DNA of 64,000 nucleotides, taken from NCBI GenBank assembly GCA_946498095.1, contig CAMMMX010000001.1, forward strand, positions 1-64,000, given 5' to 3'. The stretch is from an uncultured Clostridia bacterium. GTDB taxonomy: Bacteria; Bacillota; Clostridia; Oscillospirales; Ruminococcaceae. The translations under genes were made by a program, and so were the position numbers. Each line of letters opens with the position of its first letter. Within the stretch, counting starts at the first letter, position 1. This document shows, piece by piece, positions 7,229 through 14,117 of this stretch. The notes beneath the pieces are model-generated. The model made no database searches. It saw only the letters and a list, made by a program, of their open reading frames with translations, and was not told the origin of the DNA.

Positions 7229-8584
7229 ATGGAGAGGTTTTTTAAACTCAAACAAAACGGAACCACAGTAGGCAAAGAAGTCGTCGCCGGCTTAACAACG
7301 TTTTTTGCAATGGCGTATATCATTGCTGTAAACCCAACTTTGTTAAGCCAGTCCGGTATGGAATGGGGGGCAGTTTTTTTAGCAACCATCATTTCCGCTA
7401 TCATAGGAACATTAATTATGGGCTTAGTCGCCAACGTTCCTTATGCACAGGCGCCGGGCATGGGGTTGAATGCGTTTTTTGTCTACACAGTTTGCTTTAC
7501 GCTCGGTTTTACCTGGCAGCAAGCTTTGTCCATGGTGTTTATTTGCGGGTTACTCAACATTATTGTAACAGTTACAAAAATTCGCAAATATATCATTAAG
7601 GCGATTCCCCGCAGCCTTCAGAATGCAATTGGAGGCGGTATCGGCATTTTTGTGGCCTATATTGGATTGCTGAATGTAGGTATCATCAGTTTTGAATCGG
7701 GTGTACCTGCCTTAGCCACATTGAACCAAACGTCATTTTGGCTTTTCCTGATTGGGTTGGCGCTGACTATTGTTCTGCTGGTATGCAAAGTGAAAGGCGC
7801 TATTTTAATCGGTATCGTCGCGACAGCGTTACTCGGTATCCCCATGGGGGTAACGACTACCGCAGATACCATTAGTTTTACCGAGGCTTGTCGACAGTTG
7901 CCCACAACATTCGGCGCTATTTTTACCAGTGAAGGCTTAGGCTCCCTGTTCTCCGACGTTTCAAAGCTTCCTCTTGTACTGGTTACGATTTTTTCTTTCA
8001 GTCTCTCTGATACATTTGACACGATCGGAACCTTTATCGGTACAGGGCGTCGTACCGGCATTTTCAGCGATGAAGACGAAAATGCCATGGAAACCCGCGC
8101 CGGCTTCAAATCGAAAATGGACAAAGCGCTCTTTGCGGATGCGACAGCTACATCCATCGGTGCAATTTTCGGAACTTCCAATACCACGACCTATGTTGAG
8201 AGCGCTGCCGGTATCGGTGCAGGCGGACGTACAGGGCTTACCAGTGTCGTTGTTGCTCTGTGCTTTGCAGTGAGCGCGTTCCTGGCCACTTTTGTGAGCG
8301 CTATTCCGTTCGCTGCTACTGCGCCTGCTTTAGTGGTTGTCGGTATTATGATGATGTCTGCTTTCAAAGAAATTCAATGGGATAATCTGGACGAAGCGAT
8401 CCCTGCGTTCTTTGCCGGCGTGTTTATGGCTCTCTGCTACAGCATTTCGTACGGCATCGCGGCAGGATTCATCTTCTATTGCATCACCAAGATCTGCAAA
8501 AAGCAAGCGAAAGAAATCCATCCCATTCTTTGGATTGCAACTGCTTTGTTTATTTTGAATTTTGTGCTGCTGGCCATCATCTAA
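7229..8584 (+). CDS. NCS2-family purine (guanine/hypoxanthine or adenine) permease
   Basis: This 451-residue integral membrane protein probably takes up purine bases with protons. It matches the AzgA/PbuG branch of the NCS2 family. The visible signs are an N-terminal FFKLKQNGTTVGKEVVAGLTTF entry, a QAPGMGLNAFF segment (about 80-90), an SFSLSDTFDTIGTFIGTGRRTG segment (about 255-280) and a SNTTTYVESAAGIGAGGRTG segment (about 315-335). The last two hold the substrate-binding residues of the family. A dozen or more hydrophobic helices are present. Length is typical. GGTAGG lies upstream of ATG 7229. It appears monocistronic, with a strong terminator at 8594. Guanine/hypoxanthine versus adenine preference cannot be decided from sequence. 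Confidence 0.93.
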   Translation: MERFFKLKQNGTTVGKEVVAGLTTFFAMAYIIAVNPTLLSQSGMEWGAVFLATIISAIIGTLIMGLVANVPYAQAPGMGLNAFFVYTVCFTLGFTWQQALSMVFICGLLNIIVTVTKIRKYIIKAIPRSLQNAIGGGIGIFVAYIGLLNVGIISFESGVPALATLNQTSFWLFLIGLALTIVLLVCKVKGAILIGIVATALLGIPMGVTTTADTISFTEACRQLPTTFGAIFTSEGLGSLFSDVSKLPLVLVTIFSFSLSDTFDTIGTFIGTGRRTGIFSDEDENAMETRAGFKSKMDKALFADATATSIGAIFGTSNTTTYVESAAGIGAGGRTGLTSVVVALCFAVSAFLATFVSAIPFAATAPALVVVGIMMMSAFKEIQWDNLDEAIPAFFAGVFMALCYSISYGIAAGFIFYCITKICKKQAKEIHPILWIATALFILNFVLLAII

Positions 8585-8593
8585 ATTGGATAC

Positions 8594-8640
8594 GAGAAGG
8601 TCCCGTTTTTGAAAGATGCAAAAGCGGGACCTTCTCTTTT
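8594..8640 (+). terminator. Terminator of the purine permease gene
   Basis: A perfect 12-bp stem GAGAAGGTCCCG (8594-8605) / CGGGACCTTCTC (8625-8636) is followed by TTTTATT. Confidence 0.93.
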
Positions 8641-8742
8641 ATTGGTGATTTTCAAAAACTGGTGGCTCTGCTGGCAAAAAGAAGTGTCTCGCCTGTTCTT
8701 TATTCACTTGGACGCAGACGGGTCATCATTCCTTCCGGCTGT

Positions 8743-9000
8743 TTATCTCTTAAATTTGGAAAACATCCCTTTTTTTTCGTACGGCTCCTTGACAATAGAC
8801 AGTACCGTATATCCCGTGCGATGAATAGCATCTTTTAGTTTTTGTTCATCCACTTCCTGTTGTGTAACAACGACAGTCTGATTTTTAATATGTGACGAAC
8901 TCACCTTTTTAACGGGTAGCGCCTGTCTGACCGCATCGTTGACATGAGCTTCACACATACCGCACTGCATCCCATCCACCGAAATCGTATACTTTACCAT
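8743..9000 (-). CDS. Heavy-metal-associated (HMA) domain protein, CopZ-like
   Basis: This 85-residue protein is a single ferredoxin-like HMA fold with the metal-binding loop GMQCGMCEAHV (residues about 10-20, CxxC). It has a predicted beta-alpha-beta-beta-alpha-beta run and a basic tail ending FSKFKR. HMA proteins bind Cu(I) or other soft metals and pass them to transporters. ATG 9000 is preceded by AGGAGG on the minus strand. The promoter carries the same palindrome as the divergent feo operon, so the gene appears co-regulated with iron uptake. That is unusual for a copper chaperone and suggests a role tied to iron status, which is inference. No P-type ATPase lies nearby. Confidence 0.88.
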   Translation of the reverse strand: MVKYTISVDGMQCGMCEAHVNDAVRQALPVKKVSSSHIKNQTVVVTQQEVDEQKLKDAIHRTGYTVLSIVKEPYEKKGMFSKFKR

Positions 9001-9151
9001 AACAAACTCCTCCTGCTATCCCGTTACACAAACTCCAAACTTACACGGCAACTTGCCATTCGGACCGGGGTTATGGCCCCTGAAAAGAAACGTAGCCTGC
9101 ATGTATGCGGATCTCCCACAGTTCTTCGTATGTATCGGGTTCTGTTCTTTG

Positions 9152-9200
9152 GTTAGTTATTGCTAACCCATATTATACCATATAACATTTCCTTTGTCAC
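9152..9200 (-). promoter_or_regulatory. Promoter and iron-box-like operator of the HMA gene
   Basis: On the minus strand, GTGACA (9195-9200), a 17-nt spacer and TATAAT (9172-9177) form a promoter. Just downstream lies GTTAGT-TATT-GCTAAC (9152-9167), one mismatch from the palindrome found three times at the feo genes. Its place right after the -10 box fits repression. Confidence 0.8.
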
Positions 9201-9396
9201 CCCATTTCTAGGAAATGAATGTGGGAAAAGGAAACATCCCCATGCCGCCATGATTGACATCTCTTTTCACCCCATCTGGGTTAAGCGTTCTTAAAATTTT
9301 TATAGTATTCATGCACAAATTTTCTTTTTTCTATTTACGAGTATTTCAGCAATATATAAAAAGCAGAGAAAATGAATTTGTTTTTCAAAAAAGCCC

Positions 9397-9486
9397 TTGA
9401 CAAAAGAATGTAAATCGAGTACCATAATATTGGTTAGCTTGAGCTAACCAATTGTTTGAACCAAGTGTTAGCAAAAGCTAACTTGG
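9397..9486 (+). promoter_or_regulatory. feo operon promoter with two iron-box-like operators
   Basis: TTGACA (9397-9402) is followed by an A/T-rich -10 region at 9420-9428 (TACCAT or CATAAT). An 11-bp perfect inverted repeat spans 9429-9452 (ATTGGTTAGCT, 2 nt, AGCTAACCAAT). A second, GTTAGC-AAAA-GCTAAC, lies at 9467-9482. The half-site resembles the DtxR/IdeR box (TTAGGTTAGCCTAACCTAA), so a metal-dependent DtxR-family repressor is the likely ligand. The binding claim is inferred from similarity and position. Confidence 0.8.
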
Positions 9487-9507
9487 CAATGTACGAGAGG
9501 AAACATC

Positions 9508-9720
9508 ATGATGCCATTAACACTTGCAAATATTGGTGAGGAAAACATGATAAAAAAAGTTGGCGGGAAACCAGAGGTGAAAAAGCATCTGGAAAATCTG
9601 GGATTTGTTCCAGGCGGAAATGTAACCGTCATTACCACATTGGGAGGGAATGTCATTGTTAACGTGAAAGATGCCCGGGTTGCAATCAGCCGAGAAATGG
9701 CTCAAAAAATTATGATTTGA
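9508..9720 (+). CDS. feoA: FeoA-type small SH3-like protein (first copy)
   Basis: A 70-residue FeoA-domain protein, probably a cytosolic partner of FeoB in ferrous iron uptake. It has the family's N-terminal leucine-rich strand (MPLTLANIGEE), a KKHLENLGFVPGGNVTVI core and a conserved C-terminal VNVKDARVAISREMAQKIM strand-helix. ATG 9508 follows GAGAGG at 9495-9500; ATG 9511 would work as well. It is the first gene of the feo operon, right behind two operators, and 36 nt before a second feoA. Tandem feoA genes before feoB are common in Clostridia. Confidence 0.92.
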   Translation: MMPLTLANIGEENMIKKVGGKPEVKKHLENLGFVPGGNVTVITTLGGNVIVNVKDARVAISREMAQKIMI

Positions 9721-9756
9721 CTGCCAATCTGGACTCATTTTTTAGGAGGATAAGGT

Positions 9757-9993
9757 ATGAAAACACTTAGGCAGACGAAGGTCGGAGATACGGTCAAGGT
9801 CGTGAAACTTCATGGCGAAGGAGCGGTCAAGCGCAGAATTATGGATATGGGCCTCACCAAGGGTGTAGAGGTACAGATCCGAAAGGTTGCGCCTCTTGGC
9901 GATCCTGTAGAAGTTACTGTCCGCGGATACGAGCTTTCGATCCGGAAGGCGGACGCAGACATGATAGAGGTTGAAACAGTTGTCCATCCATAA
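9757..9993 (+). CDS. feoA: FeoA-type small SH3-like protein (second copy)
   Basis: A 78-residue FeoA-domain protein that differs clearly from the first copy: MKTLRQTKVGDTVKVVKLHG start, RRIMDMGLTKGVEVQIRKVAPLGDPVEVTVRGYELSI core and a short acidic tail. The GDPVEVxVRGYxLSxRKxEA-like ending is typical of FeoA. TAGGAGG at 9742-9748 gives a strong ribosome-binding site. A small hairpin with a T-run at 9992-10014 starts at its stop codon, so readthrough to feoB may be partial. It presumably binds FeoB's cytoplasmic part, from family knowledge. Confidence 0.92.
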   Translation: MKTLRQTKVGDTVKVVKLHGEGAVKRRIMDMGLTKGVEVQIRKVAPLGDPVEVTVRGYELSIRKADADMIEVETVVHP

Positions 9994-10040
9994 GGGGAAA
10001 GCCCCTTATTTTTTAACGCACCTGATTAGCGATCGCTAAC
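9992..10040 (+). promoter_or_regulatory. Attenuator-like hairpin and third iron-box between feoA and feoB
   Basis: AAGGGG-AAAG-CCCCTT (9992-10007) is followed by ATTTTTTAA, a short intrinsic terminator. It is followed by ATTAGC-GATC-GCTAAC (10025-10040), the same spaced palindrome as at the operon promoter, 22 nt before the feoB start. This could tune feoB separately from the feoA genes. I do not see a clear promoter in between. Confidence 0.65.
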
Positions 10041-10062
10041 TGTGAAAGTGAGGAGCAGCACC

Positions 10063-12468
10063 ATGAACGTAAAAATTGCCTTAGCAGGCAACCCGAACAG
10101 CGGTAAGACTACTCTGTTCAACGCGCTAACTGGTTCCAACCAGTTCGTCGGCAACTGGCCCGGAGTGACGGTGGAGAAAAAGGAAGGCAAACTGAAAAAG
10201 CATGACGGTGTGACTATTACCGACCTCCCTGGTATTTATTCCTTATCGCCGTACACGTTGGAAGAGGTGGTCGCTAGAAATTATTTGATAGACGAACGTC
10301 CCGACGTTATCCTCAATATTGTAGACGGTACGAACCTGGAAAGAAACCTGTACCTGACTACACAACTGACAGAGCTAGGGATTCCAGTCGTGATCGCTAT
10401 CAATATGATGGACGTCGTAAAGAAAAACGGCGACCAGATCAACACAGCGGAGCTCTCTCGTGCACTTGGATGCACGGTCGTTGAAATCTCCGCGCTCAAG
10501 GGTAGCGGCGTGATGGAAGCGGCGCAAGCGGCCATTGAGGCAGCGCAAAAGGAGAAAACGGTTCCCACCCACACTTTTTCCGGCGAGGTGGAACATGCAC
10601 TGGCACACATTGAAGAAGCCGCCGTGCACCAGATGCCGCAAGAACAACAACGCTGGTATGCAATTAAAATTTTTGAACGCGACGAAAAGGTGCTGGCTAA
10701 GCTTCATCTATCGCAGGATGTTCGCTCTCACATCGAGGAGGATATCCAGTCAGCCGAACAGGAACTGGACGATGATGCAGAAAGCATTATCACCAATGAA
10801 CGGTACATATATATTGCGCAGCTGATGAAAGGCTGCTATAGAAGGAACCGCACCGGCAAGCTCTCCACATCGGATAAAATCGACAAGGTGGTTACAAACC
10901 GCTGGGCGGCACTTCCGATATTTGCTGTCATTATGTTCCTTGTATACTATATTTCCGTTTCCACAGTCGGCACCTTTGTGACCGACTGGACCAACGACGG
11001 CCTATTCGGGGACGGCTGGCATCTCTTCGGCATCGGTACTTCCGAATACGAGGCGGACATGAACGCCTACGCCTCGGAATACATCTGGACAGATGACCTA
11101 AAAGAAACCGTGGACGCTGCTGTCCAGGCAGACGTTATCGGCGCTGGAGAAATTCAGTCAGCTATAGCGGATGGAGACTTCGGCGCATTTGACGAAGCCT
11201 ATGGTTCCTACACGGATGCTCTTGCAGAAGCCGGATGCGATATCTCGGAAACAGTCGACGCCGCGCTGGAGGGCGAAAATGTTCCTGACACCTCAACCTA
11301 TGGCGTATGGGTACCTGGTATTCCCGTCTTGGTTGAACAAGGGCTTACGGCGTTAAATACCCCTGAATGGCTGAATGCGCTGATCCTTGACGGTATCGTC
11401 GGCGGCGTCGGCGCAGTGCTTGGCTTTGTCCCGCAGATGCTGATTTTATTTATCCTACTTGCCTTCCTCGAGTCCTGTGGTTATATGGCCAGAATTGCGT
11501 TTGTCCTGGACCGTGTATTCCGAAAATTCGGTCTTTCCGGTAAATCTTTTATCCCTATGCTAATCGGTACGGGCTGCGGCGTGCCTGGCGTTATGGCGTC
11601 GCGTACCATTGAAAATGAGCGTGACCGCCGTATGACAATTATGACCACGACCTTTATCCCCTGCGGCGCAAAGCTTCCGATTATCGCCCTGATTGCCTCC
11701 GCTCTGTTCCACGGCGCATGGTGGGTTGCTCCCAGTGCCTACTTCATCGGCATCGCAGCTATTGTTGTCTCTGGAATTATGCTGAAGAAAACCAAGATGT
11801 TCGCCGGTGACCCAGCCCCATTCGTGATGGAGCTACCAGCATACCATTGGCCAACTGTGGGAAATATTCTACGCAGCATGTGGGAACGTGCGAGTTCCTT
11901 TATCAAAAAGGCCGGTACAATCATTCTGCTTTCCTCTATTATTATCTGGGCTGGCTCCTGCTTTGGTTTTGTCGACGGACAGTTTATGTTCAGCACAGAA
12001 ATGGAACTGGAAAGCAGCATTCTGGGGATGATCGGCGGCGCTATCTGCTGGATTTTCGCCCCTCTCGGGTTTGGCAGCATCAAAGCCACCATCGCCACTA
12101 TTATGGGACTGGTTGCAAAAGAAGAGGTGGTTGGCGTCTTTGGTGTTCTTGATTTCGAGGGTATGACACAGTTGGCCGCTTACTCCTTCCTGATTTTCAA
12201 CCTTCTGTGTGCTCCCTGCTTTGCGGCCATCGGAGCTATCAGAAGAGAAATGAACAGCGCCAAATGGACCTGTTTTGCCATTGGTTACCAGTGCGTTTTT
12301 GCTTACGCCGTCTCGCTAATGGTCTACCAAATTGGTTCCGTCTTTACCGGCGGCGTGAACGCTATCGGGCTGATTGCCGCTCTGATTATCCTGGCAGGAA
12401 TTCTTTTCATGCTGTTTAAGCCATACCACGAGTCCACTAGGCTGACAGAAAAGGTCCGGGTGAGATAA
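10063..12468 (+). CDS. feoB: Ferrous iron transport protein B (FeoB)
   Basis: This 801-residue membrane protein takes up Fe(II). The N-terminal GTPase domain shows G1 GNPNSGKT (residues 8-15), G3 DLPG, G4 NMMD and G5 SALKG, followed by the helical guanine-dissociation-inhibitor-like region. The membrane part has the gate repeats, including FLESCGYMARIAFVLDR and GTGCGVPGVMASRT with the conserved cysteines. It is longer than many FeoB proteins because about 90 acidic residues lie between the first two membrane helices (about residues 320-415), ending VWVPGIPVLVEQG. ATG 10063 with AGGAG at 10051-10055 is preferred over a GTG at 10042. It follows two feoA genes and precedes the Cys-rich FeoB-associated peptide. 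Confidence 0.96.
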   Translation: MNVKIALAGNPNSGKTTLFNALTGSNQFVGNWPGVTVEKKEGKLKKHDGVTITDLPGIYSLSPYTLEEVVARNYLIDERPDVILNIVDGTNLERNLYLTTQLTELGIPVVIAINMMDVVKKNGDQINTAELSRALGCTVVEISALKGSGVMEAAQAAIEAAQKEKTVPTHTFSGEVEHALAHIEEAAVHQMPQEQQRWYAIKIFERDEKVLAKLHLSQDVRSHIEEDIQSAEQELDDDAESIITNERYIYIAQLMKGCYRRNRTGKLSTSDKIDKVVTNRWAALPIFAVIMFLVYYISVSTVGTFVTDWTNDGLFGDGWHLFGIGTSEYEADMNAYASEYIWTDDLKETVDAAVQADVIGAGEIQSAIADGDFGAFDEAYGSYTDALAEAGCDISETVDAALEGENVPDTSTYGVWVPGIPVLVEQGLTALNTPEWLNALILDGIVGGVGAVLGFVPQMLILFILLAFLESCGYMARIAFVLDRVFRKFGLSGKSFIPMLIGTGCGVPGVMASRTIENERDRRMTIMTTTFIPCGAKLPIIALIASALFHGAWWVAPSAYFIGIAAIVVSGIMLKKTKMFAGDPAPFVMELPAYHWPTVGNILRSMWERASSFIKKAGTIILLSSIIIWAGSCFGFVDGQFMFSTEMELESSILGMIGGAICWIFAPLGFGSIKATIATIMGLVAKEEVVGVFGVLDFEGMTQLAAYSFLIFNLLCAPCFAAIGAIRREMNSAKWTCFAIGYQCVFAYAVSLMVYQIGSVFTGGVNAIGLIAALIILAGILFMLFKPYHESTRLTEKVRVR

Positions 12469-12496
12469 ACGAAAAACAATAGAAGGAGGATTTAAC

Positions 12497-12670
12497 ATGT
12501 TCACATGGTTATCCAATAACTTAGCGACCATCGTGATCTGTGCCATCTTAATCGTTATTGTGGCACTTATAATCGGATACCTCATCCGAAACAGAAAAAA
12601 AGGTCGCTCCTCCTGCGGCACCGGATGCGCAGGTTGCCCCATGGGCGGCAGCTGCCACCAGAAGAAGTAA
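12497..12670 (+). CDS. FeoB-associated Cys-rich membrane peptide
   Basis: A 57-residue peptide with one N-terminal hydrophobic helix (about residues 9-30: LATIVICAILIVIVALIIGY). A basic stretch and a Cys-rich tail follow, CGTGCAGCPMGGSC, with four cysteines. This matches the small FeoB-associated proteins that follow feoB in many Firmicutes. AGAAGGAGG (12481-12489) sits 7 nt before ATG 12497. The gene lies 28 nt after feoB and is the probable last intact gene of the operon. A role in holding or handing over iron at the membrane is inferred from the cysteines and the context. Confidence 0.9.
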   Translation: MFTWLSNNLATIVICAILIVIVALIIGYLIRNRKKGRSSCGTGCAGCPMGGSCHQKK

Positions 12671-12728
12671 TCTCAAGAAAGCACAAGAGATTTTGTGCCT
12701 CCCTTATCCTTTGATTCGGAGGGAAACG

Positions 12729-13139
12729 ATGACGAACTGCAAGCGCATTTTTACCGCCTCTATCATTAAATATCTGCTGGTCATGCAGGATTTGGAACAA
12801 GTTGGGGAGGGTATCCGCTGTGCGGATGTGGCCAAGAGGCTCAGCGTCACGCGGCCAAGCGTCCATGCCATGATGCGTACTCTTAAGGAAATACAGTTGG
12901 TTGACAAGGATCGGTATGGCTCTATCTATTTTACGGAGCTGGGCCGCGCGCTGTCGTGTAAATGCAAATCATATTATAACGCTATTATCTCTTTTTAAGT
13001 TCAAATAGCGCCTGTTAATGTTGATCTAAAACCGGCTGTTTACGCGCTGCTTGCCGAAATTCCTATAGACGGACTGGAGGAAATGTGTACAAAACTCAAT
13101 CAGGCGCCATGCGCATGCCAAAACATGCCATGTTCATGA
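12729..13139 (+). pseudogene. DtxR/MntR-type metal-dependent regulator with an in-frame TAA
   Basis: Codons 1-89 encode a winged-helix domain of the DtxR type: IIKYLLVMQDL..., RCADVAKRLSVTRPSVHAMM recognition helix, YGSIYFTELGR wing. TAA follows at 12996-12998. The same frame continues with PAVYALLAEIPIDGLEEMC and ends in a Cys-rich tail at 13137-13139. The post-stop segment matches the metal-binding/dimerization region expected in this family, so the ancestral protein had about 135 residues. GGAGG (12718-12722) precedes ATG 12729. The gene sits at the end of the feo locus, whose promoters carry DtxR-like boxes. The truncated product could still bind DNA weakly but lacks its C-terminal part. 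Sequencing error is a possible alternative. Confidence 0.8.
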
Positions 13140-13228
13140 CGATACATAAAGGCGTCCTGTATCATCCACGAAACACCTGCTCGTTTCTCCAAAGGCATAG
13201 ATGCTTGGACAAGAAGACCTACGACAAC

Positions 13229-13262
13229 AAATTCCCCGGTACCGGATGGTATCGGGGAATTA
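13229..13262 (-). terminator. Terminator of the CAT-like gene
   Basis: A long stem AATTCCCCGGTACC (from 13229) pairs with GGTATCGGGGAATT (to 13262), with one mismatch. It lies just beyond the stop of the minus-strand gene. Confidence 0.75.
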
Positions 13263-13264
13263 CA

Positions 13265-13903
13265 TTATGCAAAAGCATCCAGCCATTGCTGCAGCTCCTG
13301 AACAAACCGGGCGGCATGAAAGGCATCACAGGAAGCATGATGAACCTGTATGGCTAGCGGTAGAAGCTTTTTCGCGCCGACATCCTCATATTTGCCCATG
13401 GTAAAAATCGGTGTCAGGTCATCATAACCACTCTGTATACTCAAGTGGAACCCTGCAAACGACACCCATGGGATACAAGATACATAAAACAGGCTAACGC
13501 CATCAGCCGGCTTGTCTTCCCCGGCACACATTCCATATTGATGCATATCGTCCAGATAACGCTGATAAAAATCTTCAAAGCGTCCGCCAAATTCCGTCCA
13601 AAGATTGGTGAACGATTCTGTCTCCCTGTGGAATACTGTATAAGTCGGATGCGTCACGTCATAATACCCAGGATTCCCCTGCTCGTCCAGCGCCATGCGA
13701 AACTCTGCGTGCCGGTTGACCATGCAGGACAGCCCATACAGCAGCGCTGGAAAAAGCCTCACGCCCCTTTTCCGGACAACGGAAAGCAAACGGGTGATAT
13801 CCATGTTCACTGTCATACTGTAAACGCAGGGGGTCTGAGACAGAAAATGTCGGTATGTCTCCGCCCTGGGCCAGTTATCCATGTCAATTGGATGAAACAT
13901 CAT
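13265..13903 (-). CDS. Chloramphenicol acetyltransferase-like protein (CatA family)
   Basis: This 212-residue protein has the full length and layout of type A CAT, a trimeric acetyl-CoA-dependent O-acetyltransferase. It has the N-terminal NWPRAETYRHFLSQTPCVYSMTV, an FxPALLYGLS segment, the SCIPWVSFAGFHL segment and the catalytic histidine motif near the C-terminus. That motif reads HHASCDAFHAARF, so the usual glycine after the aspartate (HHxxxDG) is alanine. AGGAGG lies 5 nt before ATG 13903. It is flanked by the feo locus and a hydrolase, with no mobile-element features of its own, so it looks like a chromosomal member. Whether it acetylates chloramphenicol cannot be told from sequence; many homologues lack activity. 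Confidence 0.85.
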   Translation of the reverse strand: MMFHPIDMDNWPRAETYRHFLSQTPCVYSMTVNMDITRLLSVVRKRGVRLFPALLYGLSCMVNRHAEFRMALDEQGNPGYYDVTHPTYTVFHRETESFTNLWTEFGGRFEDFYQRYLDDMHQYGMCAGEDKPADGVSLFYVSCIPWVSFAGFHLSIQSGYDDLTPIFTMGKYEDVGAKKLLPLAIQVHHASCDAFHAARFVQELQQWLDAFA

Positions 13904-14117
13904 AAAAGCCTCCTAACAGATGGTGTGTCCTTGATTAGGAGGCACTTTTGTGGGTCTTGACCATTTTCCTCTCCCCTTCACATATCCATATGTATCAAGC
14001 TCAACGAAAAAAACGCTCACACGGAACATCTTTACATACCCGACGCCATTGGATCCATTGGATGGACAGATCTACTCCACCAAGCCTACAAGAAGATGCG
14101 CTCATACACAAGCCAAC

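Noticed and set aside
13904-14117. Small gene between the CAT-like gene and the metallo-hydrolase
   Set aside because: Only short frames without ribosome-binding sites are present; it is intergenic sequence.
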